Of a DNA stretch of 64,000 bases, positions 1-9,528 are shown in pieces (positions within the stretch are counted from its first letter, which is position 1; every line of letters begins with the position of its first letter). The stretch is from Nitrososphaerota archaeon (GTDB lineage Archaea > Thermoproteota > Nitrososphaeria > Nitrososphaerales > Nitrosopumilaceae). The DNA lies in the NCBI GenBank assembly GCA_016201435.1, contig JACQCT010000001.1, positions 40,284 through 104,283 of the forward strand, in the 5' to 3' direction. The notes under the pieces were generated by a model. That model was not told the origin of the DNA. It ran no database searches and saw nothing but the letters and a program-made list of their open reading frames with translations. A program made the position numbers and the translations under genes.

Positions 1-1325
1 TTGTTAATGCCTTTTTTGGAGAAAAATTCTGCATTATCATCCAGAAATATTCTGGAAAACCCAGTAGTTCCAGAGCGGTCTATAATTTTAAACAGATGGA
101 TCAAAATCTCTTTTTGTTCTTTATTATCCTCTGTTACAAGATTCCATTTTTTCAGGAATCCCCAAGTCAGAGGATGCACCAACTTTACTTTTTGTTCTTC
201 AGTAATCAGTATTGGAAACATAGAATTCAATGCAAAATCAAAAGAATTTGATATTGATTCTGAAAGAGTTCTCGGTACCTGTAATTTTCTGTATATGTCA
301 AGATACAAATTGAAAACGCTTTCTCTTAGTTCATCAACAGTTCCAATGTCTGCTACTAAATCATTCGATGAATATTTCTTGTCTGCAATGATTCCAATTA
401 ATGACGCGAGTATGTCAAAATAAGATTCGCCATAATCTGCAACTACTGTCATTAGAGACAGTCTTTGCCCTTTACCAGTGATTTCTGCAACTATTCCATT
501 TACAAAACTTTTTTCAAGATTATCTTTAGGTAACACCTTATTTGCTATTTCAATATCCATGAAAGCTGAAAAATGAACAAAAAAATACTCCCCATTCTTT
601 TCAGCAAGACCTCCCAGTGTTACACTGACCGCCTCTATTATTTTGCCCTCCATTGGAAATGTCTGTAGTCGCCCAATTTCTTCAATAATATACAGACTTT
701 TGGCAATTTTCACTTGTGAGCTTATGCTGGTTCTGCCATGAAGAAAATGAGTGGATGGTGAAAACCCGTGTTTTGGAAACGACCAGTAACCAAGCCGGAA
801 ATATTTTTCATAAATTTCTGTAATCTTTGCATCTGCAGCCTCGGGTTCTGAAAGATGCTGCAAAATAAAATTCATGCTAGAATAATCCATAGATCTTGAT
901 GTTTCCGGAAGTTCCCAGCAGATTACTTCAGTATCTGCAAGAGGACTGTTTACAGGATTGAAAAAACTTTCTGCTCTGTCTCCCCACAGTTTAAGAACTG
1001 TCATAATATTCAAACTTGAAAAAAAAACCGGAACGAGCCCAAGATTTGCAATGAAAAGCCCTTCTCTAATAGGATAGTTTCTATGTGATTTGAATTTACA
1101 AATTGGATGAGAAAGCATGATGTATACGGGATATCCGAAAGAAATTCTGAAAGCCAAGTCACCTACGCCGTCTGGAGTTCTAATTGCATTAACCTTAGAA
1201 CAGGTTGAATCCTCTGAACAGTCAGAAATTATTTTTTCCGCTTTTTGTACATAACTGAGATACATGTTTCGGTTAAAAGACTGCAAAAGTTTTGCTAGGT
1301 GTTGTTCATTTCCTGCATCTGTCAT
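1..1325 (-). CDS. Unknown protein in the DISARM operon (C-terminus beyond window edge)
   Basis: An open frame runs from ATG at 1325 to the window edge without a stop, 441 codons so far. It starts 10 bases after the drmC stop in the same direction, so it should be the last visible gene of that operon. The protein begins MTDAGNEQHLAKLLQSFNRN and looks globular and soluble, with no membrane segment, nucleotide-binding loop or metal motif that I recognise. I cannot place it in a family. Class 2 DISARM loci carry a fifth gene, drmE, of unknown function, but that gene usually precedes drmA, so I do not assign the name. Its position suggests a role in, or regulation of, the defence system. Confidence 0.75.
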   Translation of the reverse strand, partial: MTDAGNEQHLAKLLQSFNRNMYLSYVQKAEKIISDCSEDSTCSKVNAIRTPDGVGDLAFRISFGYPVYIMLSHPICKFKSHRNYPIREGLFIANLGLVPVFFSSLNIMTVLKLWGDRAESFFNPVNSPLADTEVICWELPETSRSMDYSSMNFILQHLSEPEAADAKITEIYEKYFRLGYWSFPKHGFSPSTHFLHGRTSISSQVKIAKSLYIIEEIGRLQTFPMEGKIIEAVSVTLGGLAEKNGEYFFVHFSAFMDIEIANKVLPKDNLEKSFVNGIVAEITGKGQRLSLMTVVADYGESYFDILASLIGIIADKKYSSNDLVADIGTVDELRESVFNLYLDIYRKLQVPRTLSESISNSFDFALNSMFPILITEEQKVKLVHPLTWGFLKKWNLVTEDNKEQKEILIHLFKIIDRSGTTGFSRIFLDDNAEFFSKKGIN

Positions 1326-1334
1326 ACAAAATCA

Positions 1335-1859
1335 CTAATCTGGTTTCCCTGCTGCCGGTATTGGTGTACAGGACTTGGCCAGTCTGTCAAGTAGTTCTCC
1401 TATCGCATTAGCTGATTTTCCAGAAAGTTTTACCATCAATTCATGATTCATCACCATACCTTTCCAAGTAAGATTCGCAGAGCCTACCAGAGCTATGGAA
1501 TGATCAATCACAATTAGTTTGGCGTGAAGGTCTTCACGTCTATCCTCTGGATTGAAATCTCGGAGTACCAGATTACTGTATTTTTCCGCAAGTTCAAGAA
1601 GCCTTTCCTGAACGCTTTCTGGTTGTGACAAGAATCTGTTAATTATCATTGTAACTCTCGTACGACGTGCCAGTGCATCATCAAGCAGATCAAAAAACCC
1701 AGCAGAACTTTCAGTAATAGAATAGGTTGCAATTTGAATTTCATTTGTCGCTTTTGAAAATACTTCTTTCAACAGTGTCCAGACGGATCCAGTACCCTTA
1801 CCCATCCATCTGTTACCAGTTACCGCAATTTCAGGCTCATGTGAATCATCATGTGTCAC
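1335..1859 (-). CDS. drmC: DrmC, phospholipase D-fold protein of DISARM
   Basis: A 174-residue protein with one HKD motif: H112, K114 and D119, followed by SIALVGSANL, which is typical of PLD-family nucleases. In DISARM systems DrmC is the PLD-like subunit; its role is less essential than that of DrmA and DrmB. I chose GTG at 1859 because it overlaps the drmB stop as GTGA, the classic coupled arrangement. A longer frame back to ATG at 1937 would overlap drmB by 82 bases and adds sequence with no PLD similarity. A single HKD motif implies that two chains pair to form the active site, as in other small PLD nucleases. The family call rests on the motif plus the neighbours. Confidence 0.8.
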   Translation of the reverse strand: MTHDDSHEPEIAVTGNRWMGKGTGSVWTLLKEVFSKATNEIQIATYSITESSAGFFDLLDDALARRTRVTMIINRFLSQPESVQERLLELAEKYSNLVLRDFNPEDRREDLHAKLIVIDHSIALVGSANLTWKGMVMNHELMVKLSGKSANAIGELLDRLAKSCTPIPAAGKPD

Positions 1860-3592
1860 TGGATACTGCCCCCGAGAAGATTTCTGTCCAGATACATATT
1901 GCGATGCGCGCATGACGTTTCTGAGAGCAAAAGGCATGCGTAGCAGGAGGCACCGCTATGTCTTCCTGTTCTGATAACTTCTTCTGAACAAAGAGGATCG
2001 TTTGAACAGAAATCCAGATTTCTTATGGCAGTATCCAGTACATTTTCAAACTGGGGTACTAGAGATATCAGACCTCCAAGAGTTCCATCCCCTCCTGACT
2101 GAGCTGTGTAAAGAAGTATACCACCTGATAGTTCTCCAGTTTTTTTGTCTAAGACAGTGTAAACGCTTTCACGGATAGCCGCAGAAGAATATCCTGAATC
2201 AATAGATAAAGCCGAAATTATTCTGTGTGATAACGTATGCCACCAAACAAATGTTGGAGAATATTCCATGGCATTACTTAACGAATATTGTTCTTCCCAC
2301 TCTGGAGAATTAATTTTAAATGGAGTTTTTCCAAAATCAATGAAAATTCCCTCTCCAATTTGCTCCAGTCCAGGAAACCATTTTCGTTTTCCATCATAAT
2401 AAAAAGTTGGAACAAGTTTGTTCACATTAGGATCGGTTCCTAACCTTCTGTATCCTTTCTGAACTATCACAACGCGTAATCTGTCAACTGGTGTAATTCT
2501 CAATTTGAAAGGACCAAAACTTATGCCATCCCTGACATGCAGTTTATTCACCTGGAACTCTGGATTCTCCGAAGTAGGATCTGGCGGATGACCAAGAGTT
2601 GCAGATTCCTGTAATGCACGAAATTCTTCTCTCCTTATATCTTCTATATTTGTAGGTCTCTCCCTTCCAAACTGTTTTACGTCTTTTATAACTTGGAGCA
2701 ACCTTGCTTCATCAGATAATTTTATTTCGTCAATTATTCTAGGATCAAGAAGAGTAGGATCGACTGAACTCATAGTCTCCAGACTTTTCTGTAATTCTGA
2801 TTTCGTCCAGTCTTCTTCTTTCATAGCAATAATAGTTCTCATCTGTATGTCGTCAAAAATTCTATGGAGTCTTGATGCGAAACGAGGTAGTGTAATAGTG
2901 CTTATGATTTCAGGTATCCTGAGACTTGAAGAACCCCTTAGCGTTACTTCAGCCTTTTTTTGACAGGATGTGTATGAAGTCCCTTTCTCTGGAAACCTTC
3001 CCGTGCAGTGAGAAGTTCTGTTATAAACGTCTGACATACTTGCGCTATCGCCGCATTCGCATGAAATGATTAAATTTCTCAAAGAACCGCCCTCAGATCT
3101 CCAGTTGTAGATAGTTCGGTTACAATCTTTTTTGAATGAATGAACTATTCCATACCAGTCAACATCATCCATGTGACCATCTGGACATGCTTTAACGAAA
3201 CGAATTGCTTCTGCTCTTCCAGGACCCGTATGTCCAGATGCAGTGCATCTAGGACATCTTGTACGGTCTGATGAATCAAGTTGGTATAGATAATCATGTC
3301 TTATACAGAGAGCCCAGTTTGGAAAGTATCCAGTACTGAAAATTATTTCAGCATCTGGTTCAGTTAGTTCTACGTTTGTTGGAATTCTGAAAATAAGACC
3401 ATTATCAAGTAATGCAGATGCAATGCTATCAGGTATTTTGAAATCTGAAACTGAGGGAGTTCGTCCCGCACCAAATATTCTGCCCCATTCTGAAAAGTCT
3501 TTGATTATTCTTGGTCCACCTGGCGCCTCGATTATACTGCCTACTCCAAATGTGAATACGAATTGTGATGGTCTGATCGCCTGGCCTGCCAT
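1856..3592 (-). CDS. drmB: DrmB, DUF1998 zinc-cluster protein of DISARM
   Basis: A 578-residue protein with a CPRC pair near residue 113, a further cysteine-rich stretch in the middle, and a C-terminal DUF1998-type signature (CYACLLLSETSCAHRNMYLD) that should bind zinc. DUF1998 proteins encoded beside a DrmA helicase are the DrmB subunit. In the described system DrmA and DrmB form a complex that loads on DNA with a 5' overhang. The start ATG at 3592 lies two bases after the drmA stop, and the stop overlaps the drmC start, so the three genes form one translationally coupled operon. No helicase motifs are present in this subunit. Confidence 0.9.
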   Translation of the reverse strand: MAGQAIRPSQFVFTFGVGSIIEAPGGPRIIKDFSEWGRIFGAGRTPSVSDFKIPDSIASALLDNGLIFRIPTNVELTEPDAEIIFSTGYFPNWALCIRHDYLYQLDSSDRTRCPRCTASGHTGPGRAEAIRFVKACPDGHMDDVDWYGIVHSFKKDCNRTIYNWRSEGGSLRNLIISCECGDSASMSDVYNRTSHCTGRFPEKGTSYTSCQKKAEVTLRGSSSLRIPEIISTITLPRFASRLHRIFDDIQMRTIIAMKEEDWTKSELQKSLETMSSVDPTLLDPRIIDEIKLSDEARLLQVIKDVKQFGRERPTNIEDIRREEFRALQESATLGHPPDPTSENPEFQVNKLHVRDGISFGPFKLRITPVDRLRVVIVQKGYRRLGTDPNVNKLVPTFYYDGKRKWFPGLEQIGEGIFIDFGKTPFKINSPEWEEQYSLSNAMEYSPTFVWWHTLSHRIISALSIDSGYSSAAIRESVYTVLDKKTGELSGGILLYTAQSGGDGTLGGLISLVPQFENVLDTAIRNLDFCSNDPLCSEEVIRTGRHSGASCYACLLLSETSCAHRNMYLDRNLLGGSIQ

Positions 3593-3594
3593 GA

Positions 3595-6500
3595 TTAACC
3601 ACTGAACCTCGTTGTTGACTCAACGTCTCGCATTGACTGCGGTGTATTTTCAAACACCATACGTTTCTTGTTCTGTTTATGCTGTTCATCACCAAGTACT
3701 ACTGCATTATTAGGTTGATAGTTGAATGCAGGTTCTGCATAAAATAATCCATTTTCAATTTTTGCAATATTCTCCCATTTATCAAAATCAGAATCGAGAT
3801 TTCTTTCTATAACGCCTTTTGGTCTTTCTCTATTTTTTGGTTGGTTTTGTGATCTATCTTCCAGTGCATCAATTATTGCATCTAGTTCAGGTACACCTCG
3901 ATTATTATTCATACGCCTAGAACCACTGTTACCTTTTGCACCCTTCCAGTATTCACTTTCATGTGCCCAGTCAGGATGTATTCTAACACCTTTTACAGAA
4001 ATTCCATTTCTGAGAATTGCTACTGCCACAGGCCCGAGAGCCCTGTCGCATGCACGTGGAGAGAATGGAGCTACTGTGACAGGTTCTACGTATCTATGTA
4101 GTGCTCTGTGATAACCGGTAAAGAACTCGTAATGATCAAGGTCTCTCGGTCTGGTCGATCTTAGGAATGTAACCACAAGTGCACCTTTCTTTCTTCCTAC
4201 TCTTCCAGTTGCCTGTATGTAACTTGCTGTTGTTTTTGGCTGACCGTGAACAATCATTAGAGAAAGTCTGTCTATGTCCACACCGGTTCCAAACATAGAA
4301 GTTGCCATAACAGCGTCGACGCCAGATTCAGAACTTTCAAGTTGCTCTATAATTGCAGGAATTCTGCTTGAATCTGTGTTACTGTTCAGCTCCAGAAGAT
4401 TATAATCTTCGATGCTTCTCGCGTTTGTAGGTCCATCCAGCTGCTTCATTCGTTCTGGAATGTCTTGTCTGTACAAACTTCTTGCAGCAGCAAGTTCGCG
4501 CATTGCGTTAAAGTAACCGACAACTGTCCAGAAATAATCCAGTTCTCCTTCGACTCTACCAGTTCCCTGAACTCTAATTCTCTCTGCTTCTTGGAGAATT
4601 GTTGACCATATTCTGATCGTAGGAGTTTGTGGACCTTTCCCTGGTCCACATACCCCAACATAGAGTCTACCAGGTCCACTATCATCTAGAGGATGACCTT
4701 CTTTTGCATTTGAAAAGAATGTATCAAGTGCTGTCATACCTGATTGTGGAAACTGTCTCAAGTCACGATTATACAGAGCACGGATCTGAGTAGAAGCCTG
4801 ACGTGTTGTTGCAGTGGATGCAATATATTTCGGGATAATAGTTTGACTGTCTCGAAATATAGTTGCAAGAAAATCAATTGCAGTTTCATACAATCCCACC
4901 ATGCTTCCCAGAGGGCCTTCGATGAGATGTAACTCATCCTGAATAATTAATTCTGGAGGGAGAAATCCATTTACTTTTATTATTTTTCCTCTTTTCTTTG
5001 AATCACCCGTATCAGGAGGTGCGATGTCTCTATGATAGCCCCATATGCTGTCATAACTATTTACATTTCCAAAAATTGCAGCTGCTTTAGGTTCAAAAGG
5101 AAGTCTGGCAAATTTATCTACTGTTGCAATAACCACTGACGGACATCTTGTGTAAACCTGTCCATCAGTTGTGTATGCTGGAATAGGAATACTGAATGAT
5201 GCATTTGTTGAAGGTATGATGAATGCTTCTGGTGGAACAAAAAATCCATGCGCTGCATCATCACTAGGAACCGTCTCGGACCAAGTAAAACTGTTTAACT
5301 TACACGATGGATCTGGACAGTGAAGTTCAAAATCCACAGGATGCTTGTAAACATCAGGAGCAGTTACTATGAAGTATCCTGGTCTGCTAGGAGCTGCACA
5401 TGCAAGTTTTCCACCAAGAATTTTTTCTGCTTGCGACTTCCACCAGTCCCATACAAGATTATCAGTGAGTTTGTCACGATTTATTGTAAATTTGATCTGA
5501 ACAGAATAATATCCCTTGTTTGGTAAATCATGAATTTTTACCTCTCTAATTTTGAAATCCCTGTAGTCAAGGTCAGTGATGTTGATTTTTGGTTTCTGTT
5601 CAGCCTTAATTATCCAGAAAATTTCATGTTCCCTTCCTGAAAGACCTGCTGCTGGTACTGAAAGAACAGATGAACAGCATGGGCACTTGATTACCTGAGC
5701 AGGTTCACCAGAATATGAAACAATTTCTCCCGGTCTCGATGTTCTTTGATGCGAATATTTTAGAATTGAAATTGCCCCAGCGTATCTTTTTCCAACTTTC
5801 TTTGAAACATCGAAACCTGTGTGATCAACGATATTGTTTGGAGTCACATCTCCTCCGAGCCACAGTCCAATAGAGAATCTTGTTGTTCCCCATATTTTTT
5901 CCCATTTTTCCTCAGATCCACTTGGCATCCAATTTTCAATTCTTAGAAGTTCACATGCAGTTATTGCAGAAAGCGCTCGTCTGAATTGCTGTATGGTGAG
6001 TAGTCTAAGCGTATATCTGGAAAGTACTGTGGTTCCCGCAGTCGACAGACTCTCGGAATCTTTTCTTAATCTTCGCAATGCAAGAGTAAAGGCCATTAGA
6101 CCTAGGTAGGCCTCTGTTTTTCCACCGCCTGTTGGATACCATAAAAGATCACATATCTTCCTGTCAGGGTGTTGCTTGTTGACAATTCCTGGAATGCATT
6201 GTAAAATGAAAGCAATCTGAAATGGTCTCCATACGAGTTTTTTTCTTCTAGACCAACTTGCCTGAGTGCTCATAACTTTATTCATAAAACAGAATGCAAG
6301 ACGTACGCTAGGTTCTTTGAGAAGTTTCATTCCCTCATCTATTCTGTCACACGACATTAGGCATTTTTTCAAATTGTCTTCAGCTAGCGGCCTTTGAGAC
6401 TCATGTAATTCATTTACCTTCTTGCTCTGTTCTTCTATCCAAACCCTGTACTGCCTTACAATTTTTTCAAGAGATGTAGAAAGTTTCTGGTAGTCACATT

Positions 6501-7431
6501 TTTCTGAAAGTATTTCCGCATCAGTGTCCTCAGCAGTCATGGTGGAAATATCTTCTACTTCCACAGTTGATTGGTTTACAGAGTACGCAGGAAGATATTC
6601 CGTCCTAACATTAGGATTAACAAATATCTCCTTATCTTCTGCCGGAAGATTTTTTATGTCATCTGGAATTAATGGACTCTCCGTCGCATTCCAAGGTCTC
6701 TCAGAATCTATTTCCTTCCATGTTGCTCCACAGAGATGTCCTCGTGCCAATCCCTGCAATTTACTGTAAAGCAGTTCTAGTTGACTTTCCTCCTGGCCTG
6801 CTAGCTTTCTCTGGTCTACCGAAAGCCCTACAACATTCTCATGAAAATTTACCCTAATCTGTGGTTGGAAAATAAGATCGTCTGTACCGAGAAACTTATC
6901 GAATTTAATTTCATTTACAAGATAAATGGAGACATGCCAGACATGATCCTTCAGCTTAACAGAGCGCAGCACTATTCGTATTCCAGTTGCCGGTCGCCAG
7001 ACTTCTTTTTCTTTTAATGCGTCAAAATCCTTTTTGACAAATCTGTTAGGTTTGCGATGCCACTTTTTGTCTGCTTCCTTAACGTATCTGGCCCAAGTAG
7101 CACAGAAATCAATAATCGGTGTACCTTCAGATTTTATTACAAAGGATAGTCCCAGACTTTTTGGAAGAGCTCGTGGATCAAAAATTGCAGGGTTGATTTC
7201 AAAATCGTTTGATCTATCAATGTTGTCCTCAATTCCTTCGTCCTCAGAAAATGTTCCAATATCCGCTTTTCCATAATCTTCAAGCTGTCTGTCGTAGTCT
7301 TTCGGTTCCAAGATGCCTGTAACATACTCGTTACGCGGATCCTTGCCATTTTCCATGATTTCCTCAGATCCACCACGAGGACCCAAGAGCTCCTTTATGA
7401 GTGAAATATATTGTCGCTGACGCACAGACAT
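3595..7431 (-). CDS. drmA: DrmA, SF2 helicase of DISARM
   Basis: A 1278-residue SF2 helicase. The Walker A segment PTGGGKTEAYLGL lies around residues 430-442, the DEAH-type box reads DELH near residue 832, and a motif VI segment ATGRVGRKKGALVV lies near residue 1075. The N-terminus has the GPRGGSEE...Y.TGIL.P pattern seen in DrmA proteins, and a CPCC...C zinc-like patch lies in the insertion between the helicase lobes. Family knowledge: DrmA is the ATPase core of DISARM and restricts incoming DNA with DrmB. It faces away from the methyltransferase gene, and the 111-base gap between them should hold divergent promoters. Length and domain order fit the family; no damage is seen. Confidence 0.92.
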   Translation of the reverse strand: MSVRQRQYISLIKELLGPRGGSEEIMENGKDPRNEYVTGILEPKDYDRQLEDYGKADIGTFSEDEGIEDNIDRSNDFEINPAIFDPRALPKSLGLSFVIKSEGTPIIDFCATWARYVKEADKKWHRKPNRFVKKDFDALKEKEVWRPATGIRIVLRSVKLKDHVWHVSIYLVNEIKFDKFLGTDDLIFQPQIRVNFHENVVGLSVDQRKLAGQEESQLELLYSKLQGLARGHLCGATWKEIDSERPWNATESPLIPDDIKNLPAEDKEIFVNPNVRTEYLPAYSVNQSTVEVEDISTMTAEDTDAEILSEKCDYQKLSTSLEKIVRQYRVWIEEQSKKVNELHESQRPLAEDNLKKCLMSCDRIDEGMKLLKEPSVRLAFCFMNKVMSTQASWSRRKKLVWRPFQIAFILQCIPGIVNKQHPDRKICDLLWYPTGGGKTEAYLGLMAFTLALRRLRKDSESLSTAGTTVLSRYTLRLLTIQQFRRALSAITACELLRIENWMPSGSEEKWEKIWGTTRFSIGLWLGGDVTPNNIVDHTGFDVSKKVGKRYAGAISILKYSHQRTSRPGEIVSYSGEPAQVIKCPCCSSVLSVPAAGLSGREHEIFWIIKAEQKPKINITDLDYRDFKIREVKIHDLPNKGYYSVQIKFTINRDKLTDNLVWDWWKSQAEKILGGKLACAAPSRPGYFIVTAPDVYKHPVDFELHCPDPSCKLNSFTWSETVPSDDAAHGFFVPPEAFIIPSTNASFSIPIPAYTTDGQVYTRCPSVVIATVDKFARLPFEPKAAAIFGNVNSYDSIWGYHRDIAPPDTGDSKKRGKIIKVNGFLPPELIIQDELHLIEGPLGSMVGLYETAIDFLATIFRDSQTIIPKYIASTATTRQASTQIRALYNRDLRQFPQSGMTALDTFFSNAKEGHPLDDSGPGRLYVGVCGPGKGPQTPTIRIWSTILQEAERIRVQGTGRVEGELDYFWTVVGYFNAMRELAAARSLYRQDIPERMKQLDGPTNARSIEDYNLLELNSNTDSSRIPAIIEQLESSESGVDAVMATSMFGTGVDIDRLSLMIVHGQPKTTASYIQATGRVGRKKGALVVTFLRSTRPRDLDHYEFFTGYHRALHRYVEPVTVAPFSPRACDRALGPVAVAILRNGISVKGVRIHPDWAHESEYWKGAKGNSGSRRMNNNRGVPELDAIIDALEDRSQNQPKNRERPKGVIERNLDSDFDKWENIAKIENGLFYAEPAFNYQPNNAVVLGDEQHKQNKKRMVFENTPQSMRDVESTTRFSG

Positions 7432-7542
7432 CGTGAATTTCTATTAAATTGTATGAATTTAATGATGATCTTGACCCAATTACGATCTAAATGTTGATTC
7501 AGTTTTGAGCAACCTTGACTTGGTGATTTATTAGGAAGCAGA

Positions 7543-8733
7543 ATGAAATATTGTATTATGCATTCCAATTCTTCATTGACAGTGATGGATTTTTTCTGTG
7601 GTGCAGGGGGTCTGTCAGAGGGATTCAAGCAGGCAGGTTTTAAAATTATTCTTGGTGTTGATTCAGATGAATCAGCAATAGAAACTTACACAAATCAACA
7701 CGGATGTGGTGTTGTCAGTAAAATTGAAGACATAGATGCAAATTTTATCAAAAAAGAAACAGGCCGCAGTAGAGTTGATATCATTGTTGGCGGTCCTCCA
7801 TGTCAGGGGTTCAGTACCGTTGCTGTTGGAAAGCTAAAATCACTTGATGCTCCACGAACATCAAAACATCCACTCAATCAGCTTTACAAGGAATTTATCA
7901 GAATTATTCTGGAACTAAAGCCGTCATTCTTTGTCATGGAAAATGTAAGAAGAATGACGTACATCGAAGATGGGGTCATCAAAAAATCAATAGAGCATGA
8001 TCTGAAGAATACTTACAAAGTTGATTTTTACGATCATGACGTTGTGAAATTCGGTGTGCCGCAACACAGGAAACGATGTCTTGTGATAGGTAACTGTCTC
8101 GGGCTTGAAAATCCTGAACTGCAGCAGACCCACTTTGATCCCAGATTGGAAATACCAAGAGACGGCATGCCATACGAGACTGTAAAGTCTGCAATATTGG
8201 ATCTGCCTTTCATCCATGCAGGTGAAGGAGAGGAATTTTTCAAATACACAAAAAATCCCAGAACCGAATACCAGTATGAAAGGCGCAGAAAATCAAAAGG
8301 GATTTTTAATCATGTTACAAGAAAGCACAACAAGCGGGATCTGAAGATATTCAGTATGCTAAAGCCCGGTCAGTGGATGAGCGACCTGCCGGTCAGATTC
8401 AATCCCTACAGAAAGGACATCTTTGAGGACAAGTACAAGAAACAGCACTGGGACAGACCATCATCCACAATTCTTGCCCATCTATCAAAAGATGGTCTTA
8501 TGTTCATACACCCGGATGGGAGACAGAACAGAAGCCTGACACCTAGGGAAGCTGCCAGACTGCAATCATTTGATGACAGCTATATTTTCTATGGAAACAG
8601 GACTAGTCAGTACAGACAGATCGGCAATGCAGTTCCACCGCTTTTTTCCAGAGTTATTGCAGAAGCAATAATGGAATCCATGAAAATCAAATGTGCTCCT
8701 TCAGTCAGGACTTCAATCCGTAATCGCAGATAG
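7543..8733 (+). CDS. drmMII: DNA (cytosine-5) methyltransferase, DISARM DrmMII type
   Basis: A 396-residue C5-cytosine methyltransferase with all main motifs in canonical order: the AdoMet loop FFCGAGGLSEGF (17-28), catalytic C87 in GGPPCQGFS, ENVRRM (133-138), QHRKR, the target-recognition region, and the C-terminal QIGNAVPP. In class 2 DISARM a C5-cytosine methyltransferase marks host DNA so that the DrmAB machinery does not attack it. It is divergent from drmA and its last 29 bases overlap the convergent mismatch-glycosylase gene. ATG at 7543 is the longest start; a second ATG six codons later also precedes motif I. Target sequence cannot be read from the protein. Confidence 0.9.
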   Translation: MKYCIMHSNSSLTVMDFFCGAGGLSEGFKQAGFKIILGVDSDESAIETYTNQHGCGVVSKIEDIDANFIKKETGRSRVDIIVGGPPCQGFSTVAVGKLKSLDAPRTSKHPLNQLYKEFIRIILELKPSFFVMENVRRMTYIEDGVIKKSIEHDLKNTYKVDFYDHDVVKFGVPQHRKRCLVIGNCLGLENPELQQTHFDPRLEIPRDGMPYETVKSAILDLPFIHAGEGEEFFKYTKNPRTEYQYERRRKSKGIFNHVTRKHNKRDLKIFSMLKPGQWMSDLPVRFNPYRKDIFEDKYKKQHWDRPSSTILAHLSKDGLMFIHPDGRQNRSLTPREAARLQSFDDSYIFYGNRTSQYRQIGNAVPPLFSRVIAEAIMESMKIKCAPSVRTSIRNRR

Positions 8734-9388
8734 TCTTTAGCGGACAGATTTTACATTTTGGATCAACTGGTGTACATACTGCTTTTCCAAGATCAAGAAG
8801 TGCCCAGTTGTACTGTTTGATATTTTTTTCCGGTACTACAGTAGAAACTAGTTTCCAAGAACTTTTTTTCTTGTGAGCAGACTTTCCAAAATCTATGGAA
8901 AGTATTCTTTCAAAAATCCTTTTGACATTAACGTCAAAAATTGGCACCTGCTGATTCAGCCCAAAACATCTGATAGCATTTACAGTGTACTGACTTTCTT
9001 TGCCTATTATTGCAAGTAATTCTGATTCTTTTGAGGGAAAATTCCCAGAATATTTTTCTACAATCATTTTTGCAACAGATTTCATTTTATCAGATCTTGA
9101 TTTCATTCCAAGTGATCTAATTATATTTTCAATTTCTTCTACAGAGCTTTTAGATAGTAAAGAAACTGTCGGAAATTTTCTGATGAATTTTTTGTAAACA
9201 TCTATAACACTTGAAGCGCGTGTTCTTCGAAGAAGCATTTCAGATACCATGATGTGATATGGATCAGATGTATTTCTCCAGGGATAGTCGGGAGAATTAT
9301 TTTTTGACCATCTTAAAAGATTATTTACAAGAATAATTTTTCTGCTGTCAACTTTCTTCATTAAATTAGAGTCATTTTGTTGAGACAT
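8705..9388 (-). CDS. T/G mismatch-specific DNA glycosylase (MIG/MutY-like, 4Fe-4S)
   Basis: A 227-residue HhH-GPD glycosylase. YPWRNTSDPYHIMVSEMLLR near the N-terminus resembles MutY and especially the archaeal MIG enzyme, which removes T or U opposite G. A C-terminal iron-sulfur loop has C205, C212, C215 and C221. Tyr134 in QYTV and Asp152 in FDVNV align with MIG's catalytic Tyr and Asp; a lysine would replace the Tyr in endonuclease III. The helix-hairpin-helix glycines (IIGKES) are degenerate. It is convergent with and overlaps the C5-methyltransferase gene, fitting a job in repairing T/G mismatches left by deamination of 5-methylcytosine, as for the MIG and M.MthTI neighbours of a Methanothermobacter plasmid. 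A plain MutY role is less likely. Confidence 0.82.
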   Translation of the reverse strand: MSQQNDSNLMKKVDSRKIILVNNLLRWSKNNSPDYPWRNTSDPYHIMVSEMLLRRTRASSVIDVYKKFIRKFPTVSLLSKSSVEEIENIIRSLGMKSRSDKMKSVAKMIVEKYSGNFPSKESELLAIIGKESQYTVNAIRCFGLNQQVPIFDVNVKRIFERILSIDFGKSAHKKKSSWKLVSTVVPEKNIKQYNWALLDLGKAVCTPVDPKCKICPLKTICDYGLKS

Positions 9389-9528
9389 GAATGATAACCA
9401 TGGTTCTTTTATTATATCTATTCTGCTTCGCTCATTGTTTTAAAAGATGTAAAAAGCTCTGCGGCCGCTGATCTTGATATTAATGGAATATTGACAGGCT
9501 TTTTTATTTGCTATGTTGTTTGATAAAT

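Noticed and set aside
1727-1915. Plus-strand frame opposite drmC
   Set aside because: It is a shadow of the minus-strand drmB/drmC genes, which have clear family motifs.
1860-1937. Longer N-terminus of drmC from ATG 1937
   Set aside because: It would overlap drmB by 82 bases; GTG at 1859 gives the usual GTGA overlap and keeps the whole PLD fold.
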